Source: Methylocapsa sp. S129 (GTDB lineage: Bacteria > Pseudomonadota > Alphaproteobacteria > Rhizobiales > Beijerinckiaceae). Taken from it: a DNA stretch of 64,000 bases. The notes under the pieces are model-generated. The model made no database searches. It was not told the DNA's origin and saw only the letters and a program-made list of their open reading frames with translations. This document shows positions 1-8,700 of the stretch, one piece after another. How positions within the stretch are numbered: the first letter of the stretch is position 1; each line of letters starts with the position of its first letter. The DNA is taken from positions 62,001-126,000 of the forward strand of contig NZ_LMUI01000048.1 in assembly GCF_009765995.1 (NCBI RefSeq). Direction: 5' to 3'. The position numbers and the translations under genes are program-made.

Positions 1-323
1 GCATCGCGCGCGACCCCGCCGATCCCGCGACATTGCGCGCCTGGGAACACGCCCATCGCGATTTCCACATGATTCTTCTGGCGGGTTGCGCGATGCCGTT
101 GCTGCTTAATTTTTGCCTTATGCTGCACAATCTGAACGACCGCTATCGCCGCGTTTTTCTCATCGCGCGGGGCGGCGACCGGAATGTCGCGGCCGAGCAT
201 AGCGAGATCGCCCAGGGCGCCGTCGCGCGCGATTCCGAATATGCCTGCGCCAGCCTGCGTGCGCACATTCTGCGCACAGGCGCCAATCTGCGCACCCGCC
301 TGTCCGACCAGCTTCAGCCGTGA
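1..323 (+). CDS. GntR-family regulator, C-terminal part (FCD domain), cut by window start
   Basis: The open frame enters from the left edge and ends at 323, so only about 107 C-terminal residues are present. The segment (WEHAHRDFHMILLAGCAMPLL, then a helix around LNDRYRR and an H-S-E-I-A-Q-G-A stretch) has the helical pattern of the FCD ligand-binding domain of FadR/VanR-type GntR regulators, including a late His that in this family often helps bind metal or a carboxylate ligand. The DNA-binding part lies outside the window. It is followed 19 bp later by a TIM-barrel isomerase and then an organic-acid transporter, so it probably controls that catabolic group. Confidence 0.75.
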   Translation, partial: IARDPADPATLRAWEHAHRDFHMILLAGCAMPLLLNFCLMLHNLNDRYRRVFLIARGGDRNVAAEHSEIAQGAVARDSEYACASLRAHILRTGANLRTRLSDQLQP

Positions 324-342
324 TCAGGGGAAACGCGAACCC

Positions 343-1203
343 ATGAATCTCCGCCACGCGTCGCCGCCGCCGCTCGGCATCGCGCATTTTACGACGATCA
401 ATGTGGAGCCGGCAAGCTTTGTCGAGATGGCGGCGCGCGTCGGTTACGCCGCCGTCGGGCTGAGGCTCTATCCCGCCTTTCCCGGGGCGCCCTTTTACGA
501 GATCGCGCCGGGAAGCGCGCTTATACGCGACATGCGCGCCCGCCTCGCTGGCGCCGGCCTGACCGTCTACGATATTGAATTTGTGACCATCGACGCCGGC
601 TTTGAGCCGGAAAGCCTGAAGCCGGTGCTGGAAAGCGCCGCGGAGCTTGGGGCCAGACGTCTCAGCCTTTGCGGCGACGACCCGGATCGGTCCCGTCTCA
701 TCGCCAATTTCGCCGCGCTCTGCGATCTCGCGGCGCCCTTTGGCATGGGCGTCGATCTCGAAGGCATGGCGTGGCGCAAGGTCGCGAGCTTCCTCGACGC
801 GGTGCGGATCGTAACGGCGGCGGACCGCCCGAACGGGGGTGCGCTCGTCGACGCCCTGCATCTTGCGCGCACCGGCGGGTCGCCGGCGGATGTGAGGAGC
901 GCATCAGCCAGCCTGATCCGAAGCGCGCAATTATGCGACGCGCCTGCAACGCGCCCGCCCACCGAGACAGCGATCATTCAAGAGGCGCGATCGGGACGAC
1001 TGCCGCCCGGCGAGGGCGACCTGCCTTTGCGGGAACTGCTGGCGGCGCTTCCAGAAACGGTCGTGCTTTCCGTGGAAGTACCGATCGCCGGTGAAACTTC
1101 GCCCGAACGCCATGCGCGACGTATCTTTGAGGCGACGCAGCGCCTGTTCAGGGTCTGCCGCGACGCCGCCGATGGCCATGGAGGGGCGACAAGCGCCGGA
1201 TAG
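343..1203 (+). CDS. Sugar phosphate isomerase/epimerase-like TIM-barrel protein
   Basis: This 286-residue protein resembles the xylose-isomerase-like TIM-barrel (AP endonuclease 2) superfamily. It has the alternating strand/helix pattern with acidic residues at strand ends (VYDIEFVTID, LSLCGDD, GVDLEGMAWR) that normally hold a divalent metal, and a late VLSVEVPI strand with another Glu. Likely substrates are keto-sugars or sugar acids, but the exact reaction cannot be read. I chose the ATG at 343 behind CAGGGGAAA; upstream in-frame starts would overlap the regulator gene and give a low-quality N-terminus. It probably acts with the transporter at 1365 under the GntR regulator at the left edge. 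Confidence 0.7.
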   Translation: MNLRHASPPPLGIAHFTTINVEPASFVEMAARVGYAAVGLRLYPAFPGAPFYEIAPGSALIRDMRARLAGAGLTVYDIEFVTIDAGFEPESLKPVLESAAELGARRLSLCGDDPDRSRLIANFAALCDLAAPFGMGVDLEGMAWRKVASFLDAVRIVTAADRPNGGALVDALHLARTGGSPADVRSASASLIRSAQLCDAPATRPPTETAIIQEARSGRLPPGEGDLPLRELLAALPETVVLSVEVPIAGETSPERHARRIFEATQRLFRVCRDAADGHGGATSAG

Positions 1204-1364
1204 GAATGAGCAAGGAAACGCGCAAGGCTATCCGCTCGCCCCGCAAAGGCTTGCGCGTTTGATTGATGACGGCAAGGAGCGGGCGATAGGCAAAAGACGA
1301 AGGAAGCTTTCCGGACCAAGCGATCACGGATGGCCAACACAAGAGAAAACAGGGAGATGCGTCC

Positions 1365-2681
1365 ATGAGCAATCCAATGGCGGCTGCGGCCCCACTTTCC
1401 GCGACGCGGCCCCAAAGCCGCACCTATGTTCGGTTCGGCATCCTCGCTCTGCTCGCTGTCGGCACGATGATCAATTACCTCGATCGCACGGTTCTTGGTA
1501 TCGCAGCGCCGTCGCTGACCAAAGATCTCGGCATCGACGCGACCGCCATGGGCGTGGTGTTCTCGGCCTTTTCCTGGACCTATGCGATTGCGCAGATTCC
1601 CGGCGGCGTGTTTCTCGACAGGTTCGGGTCGAAGCTGACCTATTTCCTGTCGATCACTTTCTGGTCGCTGTTTACGCTCCTGCAATCCCTAGCGACAGGA
1701 CTCTATTCGCTGTTGTTCTTCCGCTTCGGTCTCGGCGTCTCCGAAGCGCCGTGCTTTCCCACCAATAGCCGCATCGTCGGCGCCTGGTTTCCCCAATCCG
1801 AGCGTGCTCGCGCGACCGGCGTCTATACGGTGGGCGAATATGTCGGCTTGGCTTTGTTCAGCCCGCTACTGTTCTGGATCATGAGTCAGTGGAGCTGGCA
1901 CGCCTTGTTCATCGTGGTCGGCGTCGCTGGCATCGCCTTCGGCGCCGTCTGGTGGTTTTGCTATTGCGAACCCGCCGACAGCCGGTCGGCGAACCAGGCG
2001 GAACTGGACTATATCGCCGTCGGCGGCGGCCTCGCCAAGGAGGCGGTGGATAAGGTCCCGTTCTCCTGGGAGAATGTCGGGCGGCTCCTCTCTTATCGTC
2101 AGATATGGGGCGCCGGCATCGGCCAGTTCGCGGGCAATTCGACGCTTGTTTTCTTCCTCACCTGGTTCCCGACCTATCTCGCCAACGAGCGTCACATGGG
2201 ATGGGTCAAGGTCGGCTTCTTCGCCATCATGCCCTTCATCGCCGCGGCGATCGGCGTGATCGCGGGCGGCGTCGTTTCGGACAAACTGCTTACCGCGACG
2301 GGCTCGGCCAATATCGCGCGCAAGCTGCCGATCATCGCGGGGTTGCTGCTCGCGTCCTGTATCGTCGCCGCTAATTATGTCGGCAGCGATTCCGCCGTCA
2401 TCGCCGTCTTGTCAATCGCCTTCTTCGGGCAGGGCATGGTCGGGCTGGGCTGGACGCTGATCTCGGACATCGCGCCGAAAAAGCTCATGGGCCTGACGGG
2501 CGGCCTGTTCAACTTCGCCTCCAATCTCGCCGGCATCGTCACGCCATTGGCGATCGGCTTCATCGTCAACGCGACCGGCTCTTTCGTTGGCGCCCTCGCC
2601 TTCGTCGGCGCCATCGCGCTGATCGGCGCACTGTCGTATATTTTCATCCTCGGCGATGTAAGGCGCATCGAGATGGATTGA
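1365..2681 (+). CDS. MFS transporter, anion:cation symporter type (glucarate/organic acid)
   Basis: This 438-residue integral membrane protein has about twelve hydrophobic segments. Near residues 35-80 it has the motif NYLDRTVLGIAAPSL followed by WTYAIAQIPGGVFLDRFGSK, typical of the anion:cation symporter family of the major facilitator superfamily, which includes the GudP and GarP glucarate/galactarate carriers and hexuronate carriers. It is probably a proton-coupled importer of a sugar acid or aromatic acid. The start is behind GGGAGATG. A 161-bp gap separates it from the isomerase gene on the same strand, so the two may form one catabolic unit. The exact substrate is unknown. Confidence 0.85.
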   Translation: MSNPMAAAAPLSATRPQSRTYVRFGILALLAVGTMINYLDRTVLGIAAPSLTKDLGIDATAMGVVFSAFSWTYAIAQIPGGVFLDRFGSKLTYFLSITFWSLFTLLQSLATGLYSLLFFRFGLGVSEAPCFPTNSRIVGAWFPQSERARATGVYTVGEYVGLALFSPLLFWIMSQWSWHALFIVVGVAGIAFGAVWWFCYCEPADSRSANQAELDYIAVGGGLAKEAVDKVPFSWENVGRLLSYRQIWGAGIGQFAGNSTLVFFLTWFPTYLANERHMGWVKVGFFAIMPFIAAAIGVIAGGVVSDKLLTATGSANIARKLPIIAGLLLASCIVAANYVGSDSAVIAVLSIAFFGQGMVGLGWTLISDIAPKKLMGLTGGLFNFASNLAGIVTPLAIGFIVNATGSFVGALAFVGAIALIGALSYIFILGDVRRIEMD

Positions 2682-2735
2682 TTCTTCGCGAGCTTTGTAT
2701 GGCGGCGGCCCGCGCTTCTGTAGTCTTGCTCCGCC

Positions 2736-4343
2736 TCACCCCAACAGCCGATAGGCCGGCAGCGTCAGGAATTCCTCGAAGTCGGCGCTCAGCGACATGT
2801 CGGAGAAGAGCTTGATCGCGTCGCCGAAACGCCCTGATTCATAGGCGGTCGCGCCGACGCTTTCGCGCACTTTGGCCATTTCGTCGGCATAGACCGATGT
2901 GAATAGAGCCGGCGTCACCACGCGGCCGTCGTCGAGGTGGGCGGCGAGCTTCAGCCATTGCCAGATCTGGGCGCGCGAGATTTCCGCCGTCGCGGCGTCC
3001 TCCATCAGATGGTAGAGCGGCACGGCGCCGCGGCCGCGCAGCCAGGCCTCGATATATTGCACGCCGACGCGCATGTTTTCGCGCAGGCCGCCCTCGGTGC
3101 GCACGCCTTCATGCACCTGCAGCAGCTCTTCGCGCGTGACGGCGACATCGTCGCGTTTGACGCCGAGCTGATTGGGTCCAGGCATCAGCCGGTCGAACAC
3201 TTCGCGCGCCACCGGCACGAGATCGGGATGGGCGACCCAGGTGCCGTCATGGCCGTTGGTCGCCTCGCGCTCCTTGTCGGCGCGCACTTTGGCGAAGGCG
3301 GCCTCGTTGGCCTTTGGGTCGCCCTTGACCGGGATCTGCGCAGCCATGCCGCCCATCGCGAAAGCGCCGCGCCGATGGCAGGTCTTGATCAGCAGCAGCG
3401 AATAGCTCGCAAGAAACGCCTTGCCCATCGTCATCGCCGCGCGGTCGGGCGTCAGGAACTTCGCATTCTTGCCGAGCCGTTTGATATAGGAAAAAATATA
3501 GTCCCAGCGGCCGCAATTGAGGCCGGCCATATGGTCGCGCAATTCGTAGATGATTTCATCCATCTCGAAAGCGGCGGGCAGCGTTTCGATCAGCACCGTC
3601 GCCTTGAAAGTTCCGGCGGCGACGCCGAGCTTTTCCTGCGCAAACAGAAACACATCGTTCCACAGCCGCGCCTCGAGATGGCTCTCCATCTTGGGCAGGT
3701 AGAAAGCCGGCGTCGCGCCCAGCGCGATCTGCGCCTTGGCGTTGTGGAAGACATAGAGGCCGAAGTCGAACAAAGCGCCCGACATTTCCTCGCCATCGAC
3801 GGTGACATGGCGCTCGGGAAGATGCCAGCCGCGCGGGCGCACCATCAGCACGGCGGGATCGGCGCCGAGCCTGTAGCTCTTGCCGTTGCCCGCATCGGTG
3901 AAATCGATCTTGCCGGCCCAGCGGTCTCTAAGGTTGATCTGGCCCTCGATCATATTGGCGTAGACGGGGGAAGTGGCGTCCTCGAAATCGGCCATGAACA
4001 CTTTGGCGCCGGAATTCAACGCATTGACGATCATCTTGCGGTCGACCGGGCCGGTGATTTCGACGCGGCGGTCGAGAAGATCGGCGGGGATGTCGGCGAC
4101 CCGCCAGTCGCTGTCGCGGATCGCCCGGGTCTGGCTGAGAAAATCCGGCGTTTCGCCCGCGTCGAACAGCTTCTGGCGCGCGGCGCGCTTGTCCAGCAAT
4201 TCGCGCCGGCGCGCGTCGAAGCTGCGATGCAGCCCGGCGAGAAAGGCGAGGGCGGCCGGGGTCAGGATTTCGTCGAAACGCGGCCCCTGCGGACCAAGGA
4301 CCGCAACGCCGGCGGCGGGATCGATCAGGGTGGAAATGCTCAT
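2736..4343 (-). CDS. aceB: Malate synthase A
   Basis: Malate synthase condenses glyoxylate with acetyl-CoA to give malate, the second step of the glyoxylate shunt. The protein is 535 residues, matching the roughly 530-residue A isoform rather than the 720-residue G form. The family signature is clear: RDHMAGLNCGRWDYIFSYIK near residues 265-285, preceded by FYLPKMESHLEARLWNDVF and followed by the HRRGAFAMGGMAAQIP segment. I placed the start at the ATG at 4343 (MSISTLIDPAAG) with AAAGAGGG upstream; an in-frame upstream extension to 4427 looks untranslated. No isocitrate lyase gene lies beside it. The neighbouring glycolate oxidase operon would supply glyoxylate as a second route. Confidence 0.95.
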   Translation of the reverse strand: MSISTLIDPAAGVAVLGPQGPRFDEILTPAALAFLAGLHRSFDARRRELLDKRAARQKLFDAGETPDFLSQTRAIRDSDWRVADIPADLLDRRVEITGPVDRKMIVNALNSGAKVFMADFEDATSPVYANMIEGQINLRDRWAGKIDFTDAGNGKSYRLGADPAVLMVRPRGWHLPERHVTVDGEEMSGALFDFGLYVFHNAKAQIALGATPAFYLPKMESHLEARLWNDVFLFAQEKLGVAAGTFKATVLIETLPAAFEMDEIIYELRDHMAGLNCGRWDYIFSYIKRLGKNAKFLTPDRAAMTMGKAFLASYSLLLIKTCHRRGAFAMGGMAAQIPVKGDPKANEAAFAKVRADKEREATNGHDGTWVAHPDLVPVAREVFDRLMPGPNQLGVKRDDVAVTREELLQVHEGVRTEGGLRENMRVGVQYIEAWLRGRGAVPLYHLMEDAATAEISRAQIWQWLKLAAHLDDGRVVTPALFTSVYADEMAKVRESVGATAYESGRFGDAIKLFSDMSLSADFEEFLTLPAYRLLG

Positions 4344-4493
4344 TGGCGCCCTCTTTGCCGCATCAAAAGCGGCTTGGGCACGTCGTATAGAGCATTTTGC
4401 GGCGATGTGGAGGGCCCCCGGCGTCACGAAAGCGGGAGGCGCACGTCAAATGCGCCGCTCCGGCTCGGCCGGGGCGGCGCTTGTCGCGGGCGT

Positions 4494-4787
4494 TCAGCCG
4501 TGCACGCTGTGGCGCGCCGTCCGCGCCCGAGCGGCGCGGGAATCGGCCAGATGCGGCGTCGGGTCTTCGTCGAGCGGCCGGGCCGTGAAATCGACCAGGT
4601 CCTGGCGGGAAAGACCGATGTCGCGCAGCTCATATTCGGAAAGGCCGGCAAGCTGCGAAAGCGTGCGCCTGGCTTCAAGGACGCGCGAAGGCCACAGCAC
4701 CGCGCGCACAATCCCGGCGCCAAGGGCTGACAGCAGGGGGCGATGGCTCCGGCCGTCGTCGGGGCAGGTGGGGGCGAAACTATTCAT
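4494..4787 (-). CDS. DUF1127 (YjiS-like) small protein
   Basis: This is a 97-residue basic protein. Its segment VLEARRTLSQLAGLSEYELRDIGL followed by SRQDLVDF at residues 43-75 is the DUF1127 core (arginine-rich helix, then L-x-x-L-s-D-x-x-L-x-D-I-G-L). Members in alphaproteobacteria are small regulatory proteins, some of which bind RNA and affect phosphate, carbon or aggregation phenotypes. The start at 4787 has a strong AAGGAG. The gene is divergent from a LysR regulator 152 bp away, a common pairing that suggests the regulator controls it. Confidence 0.85.
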   Translation of the reverse strand: MNSFAPTCPDDGRSHRPLLSALGAGIVRAVLWPSRVLEARRTLSQLAGLSEYELRDIGLSRQDLVDFTARPLDEDPTPHLADSRAARARTARHSVHG

Positions 4788-4939
4788 CGGACTTCTCCTT
4801 CGGGCAAAGCGATCCCGTCCGCCGCCAAGAGGCGCTGCGCGTCGGTCTCGTTTGTTGATGCCCTGAATATGCCGAATTTCTATTGATCGGTCCAACGAAT
4901 GTTTGTAGAGTAACCCATCGCGTTTCAGGATCATTCGTC

Positions 4940-5806
4940 ATGCTCGACACCGACCAGCTCCGTTCCTTCCTCGCCATTGTCGACACCGGTTCCTTCACCC
5001 GCGCCGCCGAGCGCGTGAACAAGACGCAATCGGCCGTCTCCATGCATGTGCGCCGGCTTGAGGAGCAGCTTGGCTGCGCGCTTTTCGTCAAACAGGGCCG
5101 CGGCGCCCGCCTCTCCGAAGAGGGCGAGAAACTGATCGATTTCGCGCGCCGCATGATGCAGATTGAGGCGGGGGCGATGGCGGCTTTGTCGCGCAAGGGG
5201 CTTAGCGGCCGCGTCAGGCTGGGCATACCGGACGATTATACCGAATTCTTCCTCGCCGACATTCTGACGCGCTTTTGCCAGCGCCATCCCCTCGTCGAAA
5301 CCTCTGTCGTATGCGACGCCTCGATGTCGCTGGCGCCGGCGGTGCGCGCGCGCGCGCTCGACCTTGCCGTCGTCACGGACACCGAGGGCATGCAGGACGT
5401 CGAAGTCATCCGCGAGGATCGGCTGGTTTGGGTCGCTTCAAAGCGGTTCCAGCACGCTCCCGATGCGCCTTTGCCGCTGGCCTTGTCCAGCACGATCTGC
5501 GTCTGGCGCAAAGTGGCGGAAGAGGCGCTGCGCAATTGCAATCGCGCCACCCGGCCGCTGCTCGCCTCGAATAATTATTCGGCGATCGCGCCGGTCGTGC
5601 GCGCGGGCCTCGCCGTGACGATCCTGCCGCTCGGCACGGTGCCTGCCGATTTGCGCGTGCTCGGGCCGGAATTTGGCCTGCCCCACCTGCCGACATCGCG
5701 CATGGGCCTCATCCGCGCCCCCGGCCACCAGTCCCACGAAGCCGCCGCCCTGGCGGACGCGATCCGCGCGACGATCGGAGAATTGAAGCAAGCGGCGGCG
5801 GCGTGA
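4940..5806 (+). CDS. LysR-family transcriptional regulator
   Basis: The 288-residue protein has the LysR winged helix at residues 1-60 (LDTDQLRSFLAIVDTGSF, then TRAAERVNKTQSAVSMHVRRLEEQLGCALF) and a substrate-binding domain after about residue 90 (VRLGIPDDYTEFFLADIL). The start ATG at 4940 gives the usual N-terminus; the longer frame to 4883 adds residues that do not fit the family. It is divergent from the DUF1127 gene and probably regulates it and itself through the shared 152-bp spacer. The ligand is unknown. Confidence 0.9.
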   Translation: MLDTDQLRSFLAIVDTGSFTRAAERVNKTQSAVSMHVRRLEEQLGCALFVKQGRGARLSEEGEKLIDFARRMMQIEAGAMAALSRKGLSGRVRLGIPDDYTEFFLADILTRFCQRHPLVETSVVCDASMSLAPAVRARALDLAVVTDTEGMQDVEVIREDRLVWVASKRFQHAPDAPLPLALSSTICVWRKVAEEALRNCNRATRPLLASNNYSAIAPVVRAGLAVTILPLGTVPADLRVLGPEFGLPHLPTSRMGLIRAPGHQSHEAAALADAIRATIGELKQAAAA

Positions 5807-5889
5807 GGGACGCCCGCGGCTCGATCGTCACAGATCATCGTTGTCAGGGTTCAATCCGTACGGTATGTTAGCTGGAAAAGGAGTTCGAG

Positions 5890-6165
5890 ATGGCGCGCAT
5901 CGCGATCGAGAATGATCGGATCGATCTTCGAATCCGGCCCGACGACAAAGCGTTGCTCACGCGCGCCGCCGCCTTGGAGAGGCTCGACCTCACAGGCTTC
6001 ATTTTACGTACCGTGCTACCGAAAGCTCGATCCGTTGTCAAAAATGCGGGGCGGGTTGTTTTGTCGGATCGAGATACATTGCGCGTTCTTGATCTGCTTG
6101 AGAATCCGCCTGCTCCGTCCGTTCGCTTGGCGCGCGCCGCGAAGGCTGCTCAGACTCTTCCGTGA
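5890..6165 (+). CDS. DUF1778 antitoxin (TacA-like)
   Basis: The 91-residue protein starts MARIAIENDRIDLRIRPDDK and continues LLTRAAALERLDLTGFILRTVL, the ribbon-helix-helix pattern of DUF1778 antitoxins that pair with GNAT toxins. The C-terminal tail (LLENPPAPSVRLARAAK) is the part that usually wraps the toxin. The ribosome site AAAAGGAG is near ideal. It overlaps the toxin gene by 4 bp (GTGA), so translation is probably coupled. By family it should neutralise the toxin and repress its own promoter. The upstream region contains CCGTACGG at about 5856, a possible operator half. Confidence 0.88.
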   Translation: MARIAIENDRIDLRIRPDDKALLTRAAALERLDLTGFILRTVLPKARSVVKNAGRVVLSDRDTLRVLDLLENPPAPSVRLARAAKAAQTLP

Positions 6166-6686
6166 CCGCGATCGCTTGGCAAGATGTCGCGATCGGCAAG
6201 CATCACAATCGCAAAGATTTCGATTGCGGCGTCGACGATCTCAATCTGTATTTGGCGCGGTTTGCACGGCAGAATCACGAGAGCGGCGGGGCGAAAACTT
6301 TTGTGGCGGTTACGGAGGCTGCGTCCGCGCAAATCCTCGGCTTCTATTCGTTGAGCCCGGCGTCGCTCGATTATGCTCGCACGCCTGACGTCGCTCGCCG
6401 CGGCCTTGCGAGATACGAAGTTCCGGTATTCCGACTCGGCCGTTTGGCTGTCGATCGCTCCTCACAGGGAAGGGGATTGGGCGGTGGATTGCTTCTACGC
6501 GCCGCAGAGCGCTGCATAGCGGTCGCGGAGGAGGTTGGCGGCGTCGCGTTGCTGATCGACGCCAAGGACGATCAAGCCGTGGCTTGGTATGAGGGCTATG
6601 GAGCTGTTCGATTGCACGATGCTTCCCTGTCGCTGGTGTTGCCATTCGCGACCGTTCGAACGGCTTTGCTCCGACGAGACGGATAG
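6162..6686 (+). CDS. GNAT acetyltransferase toxin (TacT-like)
   Basis: This 174-residue N-acetyltransferase has the features of TacT/AtaT toxins, which acetylate the amino acid on charged tRNA and stop translation. Visible are an early substrate region (DFDCGVDDLNLYL), the acetyl-CoA loop QGRGLGG at 102-108 and AWYEGYGAVRL at 141-151, whose Tyr143 matches the catalytic tyrosine position of the family. It starts at GTG 6162 inside the antitoxin stop codon. Both partners look intact, so the module is probably functional. Which tRNA it targets cannot be told from sequence. Confidence 0.87.
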   Translation: MTAIAWQDVAIGKHHNRKDFDCGVDDLNLYLARFARQNHESGGAKTFVAVTEAASAQILGFYSLSPASLDYARTPDVARRGLARYEVPVFRLGRLAVDRSSQGRGLGGGLLLRAAERCIAVAEEVGGVALLIDAKDDQAVAWYEGYGAVRLHDASLSLVLPFATVRTALLRRDG

Positions 6687-6699
6687 CGCGCGTTTGACC

Positions 6700-7380
6700 T
6701 CACCGCTCGTCGACAACCGCACCCCAGCCCCATTGCAGCAACGGCAGCGCCTGTTTGCCGAAGGCGACGAGGTCGTCGATCAAGGCTGGCTTGGCGAGCC
6801 GCGCCGCCGCGATCGGCTTTGAGCCGATGAAGGACTTCTTCATCACCGCCGCGGCGATCTTGGGGTCGGTCACCGTCTCGAAGCCGCGCGGCAGCCGCGT
6901 CAGGCTCTCGTCGTCCCTCATGCCGATCCCGGCCTTATCAAGCCCTTTCATCACCTTCTCGTAATCCTTCGGCGCGCGCGCGATGGCGCGCCGCAGCCGG
7001 GCGAGATCGTCGGGCTCGGGGTGATAGAAGCCCGCCGCGACAAAGCATCCGTCGGGCGCGATATGGATGTAGAAAAGCCCTTTGTCGTTCTTGGCGCCGC
7101 CACGCGTCAGCACAGCGCCGGCATGGGTCTTGTAAGGGCTCTTGTCCTTGGCGAAGCGGATGTCACGATTGAGGCGAAACAGCGAGGCCTTGCGGTCGCC
7201 CTTTAGCGGCACGCCCGCTTTGGCGAAGGCGGCGGACAGGTCTTCGATGAGGTCGCCGAACGGCGCCTTGATCTGAGATTCATAAGTCGCGCGATTCTCG
7301 TCGAACCATTCCTTCGTCTGATGGAAGCCGAGCGCCTTGAAGAAGGGCAGCGCGTCGGCGCCAAATCCTTTGAAACTCAT
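6700..7380 (-). CDS. DUF2461 (TIGR02453) family protein
   Basis: The 226-residue protein matches DUF2461: an N-terminal FKGFGADALPFFKALGFHQTKEWF segment, then DRKASLFRLNRDIRFAKDKSPYKTHAG near residues 65-90, then GLFYIHIAPDGCFVAAGFYHP near 105-125. The family has no established biochemical role. Its ATG overlaps the stop codon of glcF by 4 bp, so it is the last gene of the glycolate oxidase operon here and is probably translated with it. That link may be accidental or may point to a role in C2 metabolism. Confidence 0.85.
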   Translation of the reverse strand: MSFKGFGADALPFFKALGFHQTKEWFDENRATYESQIKAPFGDLIEDLSAAFAKAGVPLKGDRKASLFRLNRDIRFAKDKSPYKTHAGAVLTRGGAKNDKGLFYIHIAPDGCFVAAGFYHPEPDDLARLRRAIARAPKDYEKVMKGLDKAGIGMRDDESLTRLPRGFETVTDPKIAAAVMKKSFIGSKPIAAARLAKPALIDDLVAFGKQALPLLQWGWGAVVDER

Positions 7381-8699
7381 GCTGGCTTCCTCTCCGGCGC
7401 GCCCTGCGGCCTCGGCCCGCCGCAGGCCCAATCGAGCAGTTCGGCGGTGTGAACGATCGGGATCGCTGTTCCCCCCGCGATTTGCGTGATGCAGCCGATA
7501 TTGCCGGCGGCGATGATGTCGGGCTTCACGCGCGCGATATTGGCGACTTTGCGCGCGCGCAATTGCCCGGCGATTTCCGGCTGCAGGATATTATAGGTGC
7601 CCGCCGAGCCGCAGCAGATATGGCCTTCGGGCACATCGCGCACAACAAAGCCCGCGCGGCGCAGCAGCGCCTTGGGCTCGTTCATGATCTTCTGCCCATG
7701 CTGCATCGAGCAAGCCGAATGATAGGCGACGATAAGCCCGTTCGGATGGGCGAAGGTCAGATCGAGACCGCTGAGATATTCTGTCACGTCCTTGGCGAGC
7801 GCCGAAATGCGCGCCGCCTTTTCGGCGTAAAGCAGATCGTCGCGCAGCATGAAACCATAGTCTTTGATCGTGGTGCCGCAGCCGGACGCCGTGACGACGA
7901 TCGCCTCAAGGCCGCCGTCCTCGATTTCTCGCGTCCAGGCGTCGATATTGGCGCGGGCCTGGGCCAATGAGCGCGCCTCCAGCCCCATATGATGGGTCAG
8001 CGAGCCGCAGCAGGCCTCGCCCTTGGGCAGAACGACATCGATTCCGGCGCGGTTGATCAGCCGGATCGTCGCGGCGTTGATCTGCGGCGCCAGCACCGCT
8101 TGGGCGCAGCCAGTCAGTAGCGCGACGCGGCGGCGTTTGCCGTGCGCCGTCGCGGCGGGAAAGGCGCCAGGGCCTTCGGTGGCGACGCGCGCGGGCAATT
8201 GCGCGGGGGCAAGCGCCAGCATGGCTGTCAGCCGCGCGCCGAGTTTCGGAATGCGCGCGACGACGGGCGCCAGCGGCCTGCCGATCCGCGCCATCAGCAG
8301 CGCCGCGCGAAACAGGTTGCGTGACGGCAGGACGCGGGCAAGCGTCGCGCGCATCAGGCGGTCGGCGAGCGGGCGCTGATAGCTCGCTTCGATATAGGCG
8401 CGCGCGTGATCGACGAGATGCATGTAATGGACGCCTGACGGGCAGGTCGTCATGCAGGCCAGGCACGAGAGACACCGATCGACATGCTTGACAACCTCGG
8501 CCGGCGGCGGCCGGTTGTTTTCGAGCATATCCTTGATGAGATAGATGCGGCCGCGCGGACTGTCGAGCTCGTCGCCGAGCAGCAGATAGGTCGGACAGGT
8601 CGCGGTGCAAAAACCGCAATGGACGCAGGAGCGGATGACTTTTTCCGACGCCTGCATATGCGGGTCGGCGAGCAGGGTGGGGGAGAAGTTGGTCTGCAT
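7377..8699 (-). CDS. glcF: Glycolate oxidase iron-sulfur subunit
   Basis: GlcF passes electrons from the flavin subunits of glycolate oxidase to the membrane quinone pool. The 440-residue protein has two N-terminal ferredoxin-type cysteine sets: CVHCGFCTATCP at residues 25-36 and CLSCLACMTTCP at about 75-86, each able to hold a 4Fe-4S cluster. Two C-terminal CCG-type domains follow (GEACCGSLTHHMG and GHICCGSAGTYNI), which bind further iron-sulfur or haem-like cofactors. It sits 2 bp after glcE and overlaps the DUF2461 gene, in the order glcD-glcE-glcF. Confidence 0.95.
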   Translation of the reverse strand: MQTNFSPTLLADPHMQASEKVIRSCVHCGFCTATCPTYLLLGDELDSPRGRIYLIKDMLENNRPPPAEVVKHVDRCLSCLACMTTCPSGVHYMHLVDHARAYIEASYQRPLADRLMRATLARVLPSRNLFRAALLMARIGRPLAPVVARIPKLGARLTAMLALAPAQLPARVATEGPGAFPAATAHGKRRRVALLTGCAQAVLAPQINAATIRLINRAGIDVVLPKGEACCGSLTHHMGLEARSLAQARANIDAWTREIEDGGLEAIVVTASGCGTTIKDYGFMLRDDLLYAEKAARISALAKDVTEYLSGLDLTFAHPNGLIVAYHSACSMQHGQKIMNEPKALLRRAGFVVRDVPEGHICCGSAGTYNILQPEIAGQLRARKVANIARVKPDIIAAGNIGCITQIAGGTAIPIVHTAELLDWACGGPRPQGAPERKPA

Positions 8700-8700
8700 C

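Noticed and set aside
2937-4730. 597-residue open frame on the plus strand
   Set aside because: It is antisense to malate synthase, has a composition rich in His, Arg and Ala typical of GC-rich shadow frames, and has no ribosome site or family motif.
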